From a virus, in IMG/VR virus record IMGVR_UViG_3300034375_011507, positions 1 through 34,766 of that record: a stretch of 34,766 nucleotides of DNA. One strand, 5' to 3'. The stretch's first letter is position 1. Each line of letters begins with the position of its first letter. Positions 8,076 through 16,881 of the stretch are shown one piece after another. Both the position numbers and the translations under genes were made by a program. The notes below the pieces were generated by a model. That model was not told the DNA's origin. It worked only from the letters and a program-made list of their open reading frames with translations, and did no database searches.

Positions 8076-10835
8076 ATGCCCTTAATAAATCTCCAAACTA
8101 ACCTTAAATCATTAAAGTTTGGGAATGACAGGCCTGGAGGTGGTTCTAGTAACCAACCTTATATTAGGCAAGATATCCCAATAGGGGATCTCCCTGCTAA
8201 ATCAGGACCTGATTTTTTATTAAGAAATGGATTTTTAGCTCCTATTGATGCCGTAAAAGATGTAAGTCGATTAACACAAATGTTTTTTGACTTAAAATCT
8301 CCTAATGGACTTTTATTTATTGCTAAAGAAAATTTATTATCTCGTACCGCAGTTAAAACCGAAGCTTCTAAAGGGCCGGGATATGGTGGGGGCAATGTTA
8401 ATGCTGGAATATACACACCACTAGGTACATTATTAACAGCCGCAGGGGGATTTGCTGGTTTACATTTAAATTTATTAGGTTTAGATCCAACAACTCCTCA
8501 AGCAGGTACTCCTACACTTTTACCTATTGGTGCTGGATTAAATCGTTATGAAGATGTTGTAAGAATTTCTAACAATAATGGTGAAAATAGACTTCTTAAA
8601 ATTTTAAACAATACAGATCCTGTAAACATATTAACCTATTCAGGAGGTCCTGGGGCTGCACTAGGAGTAGGTGAAACAAATATTAAATACGCTAGTGGTG
8701 AAAGAACAAACACTGTAAAAACCAGACGTACTCGTTCAGAAACTACTCAACGTACTGTTGAAAGTTTTGTTTCTTCATCAGGAGCTAGTAGTATTTATTC
8801 AACACGAACTGGAACTGAATTATCAGATTCTTTTACTACTGATGCTGGTTATACTAATGAATTAAATTTAGGAGAAGTAGGTACCGGAAATGGAAATTCT
8901 ACAACTAACGAAAATTTAACTCCTGCTACAAAAGTAGCAGATAAGACCTATCAAACAGTTAGACCTAGTGGTAAAACAACAGGTAGTTGGGTTGACCCTG
9001 TTGTTGAAGGTGCTTCTAAAAAATTTGAAGAATTTGGAGGTGAAGGCTTAACTAATACTATCTCCCCAGATGGAGGTAATACCTGGGATAATACTTCAGC
9101 ACAAACAACTACTAAACCTAATTCATTAGAAATTAATCCTAATTTACCTGGAACTGAAAGACCAAATGGTAAAACAACAGATGATTTTATAGATCCTATT
9201 ATTGCTGGGGCTTCGAAGAAATTTGAAGATTATGGTGGTGTTGGGTTAGTTAATACTTTATCTAAAGATGGAGGTAATACCTGGGATAACACATCAGCCC
9301 AATCAGGAACTAAACCTAATTCATTAGAGGTTAATTCTAATCTACCCGAACCTAACAGACCAAATAGTAGAACTGAAAGTGATTTTGTATCTCCTTTAGG
9401 AGTATCAAATCCTGATCTTCCAACTTCATATAATTCTTTAACTGGAAGATCTATTAAGAATAATATTTCTAAGGATGGAGGTTTTACTTGGGATCCTGCT
9501 TTTGATAATAAAGCTACTAAAGGTCCTTATGCTAACCAAAAATTAAACCCCCAGTTACCAAAACCAATATCTAAATCCTTACAAACTCTTTCAGGAACTC
9601 AACAAGGTGGGGTTAGAATAAATTACCAAAATGCTACTAGTGAGACAACTAAAATAATTTTAGATAGTGGTATTACATTAGAAAATAATGGTATACCTTA
9701 TTATGCTAAAACTACTAAAGGAAGCTTTTTTGGTAAAGAAGAAAATACTCAACTTACTGAAGTTGCTTCCATTCCAGTTTCTGTAGTTACCTCAGGAAGT
9801 AATCTTGAAGGTGGGGTTACAATAAATTATGAAGGTGTTATTGGTGGGAGAGGTGTTTCTTCTTTATGGAATAGATTTGCAGAAAGTAATGGCCTTGGTA
9901 TTTTTAGCACATTAGATACAGATTACCAAAATAAATACGGTTTTAGTGTTAACTATTTTGGTACTTTTAACCCAACCCCATTAAGAAAAGCAAATAATTC
10001 TGCTACCTATACAATGGAGCAAATTGCTTCAGAAAACTTAAATGGTAGCAATAATGTAGGAAGTCCTATTTTAAGTGATTTTAGAGATAAAGCTAGAAAT
10101 TCAAATATAATAGCAGCCCCTTACATAATGGGGTCATATATTGATTATAATGCTAAAAAGAAAGACACTAGACTAAAAATGGGTAGCCCTGGTAAAAGAA
10201 AAACTGTATACAATTATACTGCTGGTCAGGGAATGATAGATAGAGTTAATGGTTCAGGAGTTATAGACGGGGCACCTAATTTTACTCAATACCCAGATTT
10301 AGTTAATTTTTCTATATCCATTATAGATAATGCTTCAACTCAACAGAAATTAAAAACTATGCACTTTAGGGCATTTATTGATAGTTTTAATGATGGGTAT
10401 TCCTCAGATTGGGGTAGTATCCAATATGTAGGTAGAGCAGATAAATTTTACAATTATAAAGGATTTGATAGAAAAATATCCATGGGTTTTACAGTTTATG
10501 CTCAATCTAGAGAAGAAATGCAAGGGATGTATGAAAAATTAAATTACTTAGCTTCTTCTCAAGCTCCATCATATGCTAATGGTGGTTTTATGAAAGGAAA
10601 CATGGCAAGAATAACTCTTGGTAATTACATTAATAATCAACTTGGAATTATAAAAGGTTTTACGTATGATGTTCCTAATGATTTTTCTTGGGAAATAGGA
10701 ATTGATGAAAATGGAGATGGTGGAGATACTCAATTGCCAATGGGTATTAAAGTATCTGGTTTAGATTTTGTTCCAATCCAGGAATTTGTACCTTCAATCG
10801 GGGGTGGTGATTATATAGCTCAAAATATTGGATAA
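8076..10835 (+). CDS. Baseplate protein with tube-initiator-like C-terminal domain (gp48/gp54 type)
   Basis: A 919-residue protein. Residues 1-180 are a Pro/Gly-rich N-terminal part (MPLINLQTNLKSLKFGNDRP). Residues about 296-495 hold tandem 66-residue repeats with DGGNTWDNTSAQ. The C-terminal ~190 residues (FRAFIDSFNDGYSSDWGSI, YVGRADKFYNYKGFDRKISM, EMQGMYEKLNYLASSQAPSY, LGNYINNQLGIIKGFTYD) look like the tube-related domain of the baseplate proteins that cap the hub and start tube polymerisation. It is much longer than T4 gp48 or gp54. The repeats may be a surface extension. The stop overlaps the next ATG by one base (TAATG), so coupling is likely. The gp48/gp54 call is from motif memory, not alignment. 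Confidence 0.6.
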   Translation: MPLINLQTNLKSLKFGNDRPGGGSSNQPYIRQDIPIGDLPAKSGPDFLLRNGFLAPIDAVKDVSRLTQMFFDLKSPNGLLFIAKENLLSRTAVKTEASKGPGYGGGNVNAGIYTPLGTLLTAAGGFAGLHLNLLGLDPTTPQAGTPTLLPIGAGLNRYEDVVRISNNNGENRLLKILNNTDPVNILTYSGGPGAALGVGETNIKYASGERTNTVKTRRTRSETTQRTVESFVSSSGASSIYSTRTGTELSDSFTTDAGYTNELNLGEVGTGNGNSTTNENLTPATKVADKTYQTVRPSGKTTGSWVDPVVEGASKKFEEFGGEGLTNTISPDGGNTWDNTSAQTTTKPNSLEINPNLPGTERPNGKTTDDFIDPIIAGASKKFEDYGGVGLVNTLSKDGGNTWDNTSAQSGTKPNSLEVNSNLPEPNRPNSRTESDFVSPLGVSNPDLPTSYNSLTGRSIKNNISKDGGFTWDPAFDNKATKGPYANQKLNPQLPKPISKSLQTLSGTQQGGVRINYQNATSETTKIILDSGITLENNGIPYYAKTTKGSFFGKEENTQLTEVASIPVSVVTSGSNLEGGVTINYEGVIGGRGVSSLWNRFAESNGLGIFSTLDTDYQNKYGFSVNYFGTFNPTPLRKANNSATYTMEQIASENLNGSNNVGSPILSDFRDKARNSNIIAAPYIMGSYIDYNAKKKDTRLKMGSPGKRKTVYNYTAGQGMIDRVNGSGVIDGAPNFTQYPDLVNFSISIIDNASTQQKLKTMHFRAFIDSFNDGYSSDWGSIQYVGRADKFYNYKGFDRKISMGFTVYAQSREEMQGMYEKLNYLASSQAPSYANGGFMKGNMARITLGNYINNQLGIIKGFTYDVPNDFSWEIGIDENGDGGDTQLPMGIKVSGLDFVPIQEFVPSIGGGDYIAQNIG
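8961..9560 (+). repeat. Tandem 198-bp (66-residue) repeats in the baseplate gene
   Basis: Units begin at 8961, 9159 and 9357, each with RPxxxT at its start. DGGNTWDNTSAQ is identical in units 1 and 2; unit 3 is diverged and has DGGFTWDPA. Spacing is exactly 198 bases for the first two intervals. Confidence 0.85.
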
Positions 10836-11158
10836 TGAATAGATATTCAACTATACAAACTGTAAAAAATATTAATGAAAATGTAGGGACATTAGGTGAT
10901 GTTTATTACAAACCTAATTATTATCCTGAAATTTCATTAAGGGAAGATGACATTTATGTTTTAACAGATGTTGGTGATAGATTAGATTTATTAGCTAACC
11001 AGTTTTACCAAGACCCTTCATTGTATTGGATTATTGCTTGTGCTAACCCTAATGTTGTTAGTTTTGGTTCTTTATTTTTAAGAGCTGGTGCACAATTAAG
11101 AATTCCTATAAACACACAAGAAATCATAAGAAGTTATATCAATTTAAATAATGTGTAA
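10835..11158 (+). CDS. Baseplate wedge protein with LysM-like fold (gp53-like)
   Basis: A 107-residue protein. The core (DIYVLTDVGDRLDLLANQFY, DPSLYWIIACANPN, LFLRAGAQLRIP) follows the pattern of the small LysM-related baseplate proteins, such as the T4 gp53 domain and the LysM spike-adaptor proteins of contractile injection systems: a 'repeated-unit address' strand, a helix pair around YWIIACAN, and a final 'LRIP' strand. The N-terminal ~30 residues (MNRYSTIQTVKNIN) are an extension. It overlaps both neighbours by one base, the next one being the hub gene, so the three are a coupled cluster. In related machines this protein links tube or hub to wedges. Confidence 0.7.
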   Translation: MNRYSTIQTVKNINENVGTLGDVYYKPNYYPEISLREDDIYVLTDVGDRLDLLANQFYQDPSLYWIIACANPNVVSFGSLFLRAGAQLRIPINTQEIIRSYINLNNV

Positions 11159-14100
11159 TGAGTATTATTGGTAATCCTTTTGAAGATTGGGTCAAAAAAC
11201 AAATTAATGTTAGACAATCTGCGGTGGCTAAAATGGATGAAAAATCTCTTTTAGCTTATACCACAAAAACTCCTTGGCTTAGATTAGCAAGTTCTGTTTC
11301 TATGTTACAATCAATAGAGGGAGATTCTATTAAAGATGGAGCTACAGTCTATGAAAGATTAAAAGCATCTAATATTTTTACTCAATCCCAACTTAATAAT
11401 ATGTTGGGAGCTGATTTAGCTAAAAATTTTGTTTTATTTGGTGGTGCCTCTAGTTATGGGGGTAATATGCCTGCTGGTTTAAATCCTAGTGATCAAACTT
11501 TCGGAGGTGCTTATGGTTGGGGTTCATTGGGAAGTTCTAGAACAAAAAGAGGATATGTTCCTATGCCTGGTCTTACTGGGTGTTCTTTTGAATATAAAAA
11601 TGATGGTGCTTTAGCTTTTGCTAAAGTAGATATGGTAGCATATAGTGAAGACCAATTTCAAATTATTGATATTTTATTCCAAAGACCAGGCTATACTTGT
11701 TTATTAGAATTTGGGCATAGTTCTTTTTTAGATAATAATGGTAACCTACAATATGCAGGACAAGGTAATTATACTTACCAAACTGAACCTTTTATAGAAT
11801 TATTTAATGAATCACGAGCTAACAATGCTAACTTTTCTACTTTAGTAAGAAAAATTAGAAATGAAAAAAAGAAGTGGTGTGGTAATTATGAAGGATTCTT
11901 TGGTAAAATTACTAAATATAATTGGTCAATCCAAAATGATGGTAGTTATAAAATCACTGTAGAATTAGTAGGTGCTGGTGATTTATTAGCTTCACTTAAA
12001 ACTAATTCTGGTCCTATTGGTGAGAAAAATACCTCATTATTAACTGGGGCCAAAATTGATAAACCCTCAGAAAAAGAAGAAGAAGATGCTGAAGCTGAAG
12101 GAAACGAAGCAGAAAGAATCCCAGTAATTGCTGATGCGGTATCATCAAGATTAAATTTAGAACTTTTTAATCTTTATATGACTATGCCTGGTGGTGGTAG
12201 TACTGACTGGGGTACTTTTGCCACAGTACTTATTTCTGATTTCCCATTTTATGACAAAGAAACAGGAAAAACCACCACCAAACTATATTCAGATTTAACT
12301 GGTAGATTTGGTTTTGGTATAGATAGCGCTCAAAATCCACAAAAAGATAAAATGGTTTATCTTAGATTTATTACTTTTTTAGCAGTTCTCCAAAAACTTG
12401 TAAATATAAAGGATGATGCTGGAAATTATGCTATAAATTTTGATTTTAATTTTGAAAATCCTGAAGATGATGAAAATTATATCTGCACCTTCCCAGGGAA
12501 TTTTTCAGGGGATCCAAATGAAGTTCTTATTAACTATACAAATGTTACTAGTACTATTACTACAGCAGTAAGCTTAGTAACTGCTACAGATATTAATGAA
12601 GAATTAGGCAAAAGACCTTCTGTTTCTTTTCAACATGATAGTGATAGATCTTTAGGAAAATTAGCAAATGTTTTTGTTGAAATTGATTTTATTACAAAAT
12701 GTTTATATGAATTAAGAGATGAAGAAACTGGAGATGTCCCATTTTATCCTTTCTTAAAAAAAGTTTTAGATGCTATAAATAGAAACTTAGGTGGAATTAA
12801 TACTTTTAGAGTATTATACGATGAAGTAACAAATACTGTTACTATTATATCTGAAACCCCTCAAAACTCAGTTGAAAATAATCCTGATCAACTTGCTACA
12901 TTTAATACTTTTGGTTTAAATGATGATGGTAAAGAAGGATCTTTTATTCGTAGTTTTGATTTAAAAGCAGAATTGAATGAAAGTTTTGCTACTTTAATAT
13001 CTGTTGGCTCTCAAAGCAATGGTTCCCGAAATAATGCTAACGCAACAGCTTTTTCTACCTATAATAAAGGATTAATTGATCGTCTTACCCCAATTAAAGC
13101 TGAAGCAACAGAAGACGAAGATGACTTAGATGATAATGCTCCTAAAGATGAATTTGATGCTTTATGGACTGAAGAAGTAGCAGATGCTTTTGATGAAGTT
13201 TATGAAGGATATGAATTAGGAAGTGATTATGTTTCACCTTTAAAAAACGTAGTTGGTAACTGGTCTAAAAAAGCACAAGCTAAGCTGTATCAAGAAGGAA
13301 AAAGTGAACCTAATATATTTTTACCTTTTAATTTTAGTATGACTCTTGATGGTTTAGCTGGGATGAAAATTTATGAAGCATTTAGAACCGATGGTAAAGG
13401 TCTTCCTTACCAATATAAAACTGATTCAATTGGTTTAATTATTAAAAGTTATTCTCATAGTGTAGGTTTAGATGGGTGGACTACAAAAATAGAAACTATT
13501 TGTAAACCTTTAACCACAAATTCTACGGGTCAATCTACTAGAACTACAGATTCAGGAACAATTGCTCCGGGTAAACCAAAAACTTACGTTAAGAAAAATC
13601 AGGGTGGAGAAAACGCCCCACCTTTACCAGCACCTGCCCCAGCTCAAAACAATGAAGATGAAAAAGTTAGAGTTGTTTTACGTCGTATAGCTGATAACGG
13701 TCTTGCTACTTATGGGGTTATGTGGGTGTTTGATAAAGATGAAAAAACTGTTTTATATACTTTAGCTACAATTGAATTGCCTTGGAAAAACAATCAGAAT
13801 GGGGTAAGTTGTATTCCTCCAAATGATAAATATAGGGTTAAAGCTATGGTTAGTAGTAAATATGGGGGTTGTTTCCACGTTATAGGTAATGAAAAAAATG
13901 AATGGAGATACGATCAACTTAGAGCAGGAGCAAGTGATCAATATTCAAGAAGCTCAGTTCTAATTCACACAGCTCCTAAAGCTGTTGGTTGGTTAATGGG
14001 TTGTATAGGCCCTGCATTTACATTTAATGGAACCCAAGTTACCGGTACCTCAGATAAAGGATTTGATTCTTCAGGAAACAATTACACTTATACCTTTACA

Positions 14101-14355
14101 GGTACTGCTGGTGATCCTAAATCAACTGGTACTTCATATTTAGATCCTGCTAAAGGTCAATCATCTCAAGCATTAGCTAAAATGTATGGCACTTTAGCTC
14201 CTGAAGGTAGTTTTAAAATGAGAATTAAAAATTTAGGTGATGTAGGACCTGGGCAATTACCTAAGTCAATATATGATCAAAAAGTTAAGGACTATGTAAA
14301 AGAGTATTCTGCACATATAGCGCCAATATTTAAAGATTTAAAAGGATTTGGATAA
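11158..14355 (+). CDS. Large baseplate hub protein with C-terminal DUF5675-like domain
   Basis: A 1065-residue protein. The N-terminal ~300 residues (PMPGLTGCSFEYKNDGALAF, then QIIDILFQRPGYTCLLEFGH) resemble hub proteins of marine T4-like phages. Middle residues hold acidic loops (KEEEDAEAEGNEAE; EDEDDLDDNAPKDE). A Pro-rich linker (PPLPAPAPAQ) near 820 leads to a domain at about 837-955 with TLATIELPWKNNQNGVSCIP, then SSVLIHTAPKAVGWLMGCIG, which fits the DUF5675 pattern. The His in 'LIH' and Cys in 'GCIG' recall the His/Cys pair of YkuD L,D-transpeptidases, but that relation is only my inference. By analogy with the T4 gp5-gp27 hub, this could be the wall-acting part of the tail. It is coupled on both sides by one-base overlaps. 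Confidence 0.7.
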   Translation: MSIIGNPFEDWVKKQINVRQSAVAKMDEKSLLAYTTKTPWLRLASSVSMLQSIEGDSIKDGATVYERLKASNIFTQSQLNNMLGADLAKNFVLFGGASSYGGNMPAGLNPSDQTFGGAYGWGSLGSSRTKRGYVPMPGLTGCSFEYKNDGALAFAKVDMVAYSEDQFQIIDILFQRPGYTCLLEFGHSSFLDNNGNLQYAGQGNYTYQTEPFIELFNESRANNANFSTLVRKIRNEKKKWCGNYEGFFGKITKYNWSIQNDGSYKITVELVGAGDLLASLKTNSGPIGEKNTSLLTGAKIDKPSEKEEEDAEAEGNEAERIPVIADAVSSRLNLELFNLYMTMPGGGSTDWGTFATVLISDFPFYDKETGKTTTKLYSDLTGRFGFGIDSAQNPQKDKMVYLRFITFLAVLQKLVNIKDDAGNYAINFDFNFENPEDDENYICTFPGNFSGDPNEVLINYTNVTSTITTAVSLVTATDINEELGKRPSVSFQHDSDRSLGKLANVFVEIDFITKCLYELRDEETGDVPFYPFLKKVLDAINRNLGGINTFRVLYDEVTNTVTIISETPQNSVENNPDQLATFNTFGLNDDGKEGSFIRSFDLKAELNESFATLISVGSQSNGSRNNANATAFSTYNKGLIDRLTPIKAEATEDEDDLDDNAPKDEFDALWTEEVADAFDEVYEGYELGSDYVSPLKNVVGNWSKKAQAKLYQEGKSEPNIFLPFNFSMTLDGLAGMKIYEAFRTDGKGLPYQYKTDSIGLIIKSYSHSVGLDGWTTKIETICKPLTTNSTGQSTRTTDSGTIAPGKPKTYVKKNQGGENAPPLPAPAPAQNNEDEKVRVVLRRIADNGLATYGVMWVFDKDEKTVLYTLATIELPWKNNQNGVSCIPPNDKYRVKAMVSSKYGGCFHVIGNEKNEWRYDQLRAGASDQYSRSSVLIHTAPKAVGWLMGCIGPAFTFNGTQVTGTSDKGFDSSGNNYTYTFTGTAGDPKSTGTSYLDPAKGQSSQALAKMYGTLAPEGSFKMRIKNLGDVGPGQLPKSIYDQKVKDYVKEYSAHIAPIFKDLKGFG

Positions 14356-15086
14356 TGTACATACCAAAGAACAGAGTAAAAACTAATTTATTTACCGGCG
14401 GAGGTGAATACCAAAAATTCATTGATGGAACTGAATACAAGGGATTTTATTGGGCTACTTTCGATGGGAGATTCTTTACGGGTAAAAATCCTGATGATCT
14501 CCCTAGTGAAGAATTAGTTACTATTGATCAAAGCAAACTTCTTTGGGAATTAACCCCACCAGAAGGAGCTATTTTTATAGAAAATTACGCTGAAAACTAC
14601 GATTTCCTTACCTACCAGAACCAAACTCAAAATATGGATATGGTAAATGATTATAATCGAGTTAAAAAAATTGATGTAAGTAAAGTTAGAAAGATCCCAA
14701 CAACTTATTACCCACAACCTACTTTAGATGATTATAAATTAGGAGCTTTTACAAGATATTTTTGTACTAAAGTAAATGAAACTGTTTTTATTGAATTAAA
14801 TAAAGAAACATTCTTAAAAATACGCAATAAAAGTAGGGACTATGATTGGGCTATGTATCGATTATTTAAGCTCCCATGGACCCTAAATGGAACTTTAGAA
14901 GAAGTAGAAACTATTAATAGAAATATGGTTTTGATTGCTGAAAGAAGGATTAAAAAAAGAGGATTACAAGAATTTCTTAATTTTAATTACGGTAAATTTT
15001 ATGATGCTTCTAAAAATCCACCTTCTGAGGAATTTAAAACTTACCAAGTTTCATTAAATTCTAAAACTAGCGGGGAGATTCCATAA
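14355..15086 (+). CDS. Virion structural protein, unknown function
   Basis: A 243-residue protein with many aromatic residues. The N-terminal part has YIPKNRVKTNLFTGGGEYQK, GFYWATFDGRFFTGKNPDD and later KIPTTYYPQPTLDDY and LGAFTRYFCTKVNETVFIEL; the C-terminal third is helical and basic (ERRIKKRGLQEFLNFNYGKF). It has no membrane segment or catalytic motif. It is translationally coupled to the hub gene (TAATG) and closes the virion block, so it is probably a baseplate or fibre-attachment component. The pattern is one I associate with structural proteins of Bacteroidetes phages, but I know no assigned role. Confidence 0.6.
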   Translation: MYIPKNRVKTNLFTGGGEYQKFIDGTEYKGFYWATFDGRFFTGKNPDDLPSEELVTIDQSKLLWELTPPEGAIFIENYAENYDFLTYQNQTQNMDMVNDYNRVKKIDVSKVRKIPTTYYPQPTLDDYKLGAFTRYFCTKVNETVFIELNKETFLKIRNKSRDYDWAMYRLFKLPWTLNGTLEEVETINRNMVLIAERRIKKRGLQEFLNFNYGKFYDASKNPPSEEFKTYQVSLNSKTSGEIP

Positions 15087-15117
15087 ATTTTCCTTATATT
15101 ATTGGAAAACAAAAGTT

Positions 15118-16377
15118 ATGTATTGGTTGATTGAAAGTCAAGATCAATTAGAAGAGTTATATAATAGTGGTTTCGAAGATGCATTCGTTGAGATAATTCC
15201 TTACTCAAACAAAATTCATCCTGTCGAAAACGGTATTTGTGCTATCTATATTCGACCGTTAAATTCAACAAAAGGATACATTACATCGATTGACCATAGT
15301 GAGACTTTGTCGCTTAATATAAACGAGGTAAAACGTGTATTAGATAAATTTAAACGTGTATATGTACGCGATAAGAAAGAGTTTTTACATTATTTTATTT
15401 TAAAAGGGCTCTTTGACATTACACTCAACTCGCCTCCGTATATACAAGAATATACACAAACTCATTCTTATTTTTACCAAAAATTCCCAAACAAAAAAGA
15501 TATAAACCGCATTATTCCGATAGTAAAACACTATGAATATTGTAAGAAAACTTTTGAAGATCTAAAAGACAGAATAAATGAGCCAATTAACAAGTTTTAC
15601 AATGACAGAGCCACAGTGGTGTTCAACGCCATTGAAAGAAGTGGTTTACGAGTTAACAGAGAAGAATTTGAATCGCGTTTTCACTTACTCGATTCAGAAT
15701 ACACCTACACTCAATTCAACTTTAAAACCCTTACAGGACGACCCGCAAACCGATTTGGAGGAGTAAATTATGCCGCAATTAATAAAGAAAATGGAGACAG
15801 AAAGTGTTTTATCCCGCGTAACGACTATTTGTTTGAATTGGATATTAGCGCTTATCATCCTACCCTTTTGGCTAATCTTGTGGACTATGATTTTGGTGAG
15901 CGAGATATTCACTCTGCTTTTGCCGAAATGTACGGGGTGGATTATCAAAAAGCTAAAGAATTAACATTTAAACAACTATACGGAGGAGTATTTGAACAGT
16001 ATAAGGAGCTGGAATTCTTTAAAAAGGTTCAAGTATATACTGACGAGTTGTGGGCAAACTATCAAGAAAATGGTTGGATTGAGAGCCCTATTTCGGGGCA
16101 TATTTTTGCCGAGTGGAATTTAGAAGATATGAAACCACAAAAGTTGTTGAATTATGTTCTTCAAAACTTGGAGACGTCTACAAACGTTTGTATATTGTGG
16201 GAAATATTTAGGTTATTAAAAGGTAAAAATACTAAATTGGTATTATATACTTATGATAGTTTTTTGCTTGACCTTGATAAAAATGAAAAAGAAGTTATAA
16301 AAGAAATATTAAAAGTTTTTAACCAACACAAGTTACAGGTAAAATATAGTTATGGAGACACATACGATTTTAGATAA
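15118..16377 (+). CDS. Compact family A (Pol I-like) DNA polymerase, no visible exonuclease
   Basis: This 419-residue protein copies DNA and is probably the phage replicase, given its place at the head of the replication genes. Family A motifs are readable: TGR at 206-208 ahead of a GVNYAAI segment; motif A ELDISAYHPTL with catalytic D242; motif B as K280-x3-F284-x3-Y288-G289, matching the Pol I O-helix; and motif C LVLYTYDSFLLD with D380. Pol I has His-Asp-Glu at motif C; here it is Tyr-Asp-Ser. The first ~160 residues show none of the exonuclease DxE, DD or YxxxD motifs. Pol I and T7 polymerases are 700-930 residues, and T4 relatives normally use family B, so this is unusually small. A proofreading subunit could be encoded elsewhere. 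Confidence 0.82.
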   Translation: MYWLIESQDQLEELYNSGFEDAFVEIIPYSNKIHPVENGICAIYIRPLNSTKGYITSIDHSETLSLNINEVKRVLDKFKRVYVRDKKEFLHYFILKGLFDITLNSPPYIQEYTQTHSYFYQKFPNKKDINRIIPIVKHYEYCKKTFEDLKDRINEPINKFYNDRATVVFNAIERSGLRVNREEFESRFHLLDSEYTYTQFNFKTLTGRPANRFGGVNYAAINKENGDRKCFIPRNDYLFELDISAYHPTLLANLVDYDFGERDIHSAFAEMYGVDYQKAKELTFKQLYGGVFEQYKELEFFKKVQVYTDELWANYQENGWIESPISGHIFAEWNLEDMKPQKLLNYVLQNLETSTNVCILWEIFRLLKGKNTKLVLYTYDSFLLDLDKNEKEVIKEILKVFNQHKLQVKYSYGDTYDFR

Positions 16378-16825
16378 ATCCCCTCATATGTATAAGGTAG
16401 ACGATTTCATTGATTTTTCTACTTTAAATATACGCGATTTGAATAATAAACTGTTTTGTACATTTTCCACACTTGAAGATTTAGATAATCTAATTGATGG
16501 GATTACATCTAGATACAAGGTGATGTACGATAAAATATTTGTATTACACGTTAAGAGTAATGATGAGTACGTTTGTACTTATAACATTGATCAGGGTAAC
16601 GTGTCTGATATCCCCCCTAATACTATTTTAGTTCACCGTAAAAAGGAATCTAATACACTTTATACTATTAACGCTTTGAATGAATTAATTAAGCGTTTAA
16701 ATGGTGGTGTAGTTGATACTAGATTTCCTATTGAATGGCAACATTATAAAAATACTATTCTACTTACTCAACACGATGAATTAAAACAATTAAAAACCAA
16801 GATTTACAAAATTATTGAACTTTAA
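16352..16825 (+). CDS. Conserved-looking unknown protein between polymerase and SSB
   Basis: A 157-residue protein. It begins inside the last 26 bases of the polymerase gene, at an ATG with the frequent 'gttATG' context. A shorter start at 16388 (MYKVDDFIDF) would avoid the overlap. The central part is beta-rich (YDKIFVLHVKSNDEYVCTYN) and the C-terminal half has NTLYTINALNELIKRLNGG, a hydrophilic linker, and a helical end (HDELKQLKTKIYKIIEL). No catalytic motif is seen. It reads like a small replication accessory protein, and its position between polymerase and SSB genes supports that, but the function is unknown. It is followed by a strong host-like promoter for the SSB gene. Confidence 0.65.
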   Translation: METHTILDKSPHMYKVDDFIDFSTLNIRDLNNKLFCTFSTLEDLDNLIDGITSRYKVMYDKIFVLHVKSNDEYVCTYNIDQGNVSDIPPNTILVHRKKESNTLYTINALNELIKRLNGGVVDTRFPIEWQHYKNTILLTQHDELKQLKTKIYKIIEL

Positions 16826-16857
16826 TTTGGTGTCCATACCAAAGGTTATTATATTTA
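16826..16857 (+). promoter_or_regulatory. Host-like promoter of the SSB gene (TTTG-N20-TATATTTA)
   Basis: TTTG at 16826-16829 and TATATTTA at 16850-16857 are separated by exactly 20 bases, matching the Bacteroidetes -33/-7 consensus (TTTG, TAnnTTTG). The ATG is at 16882. An inverted repeat TTTGGT (16826-16831)/ACCAAA (16838-16843) covers the -33 box and could be an operator. Confidence 0.65.
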
Positions 16858-16881
16858 GTTACATTAAAAATTAGTTACATT

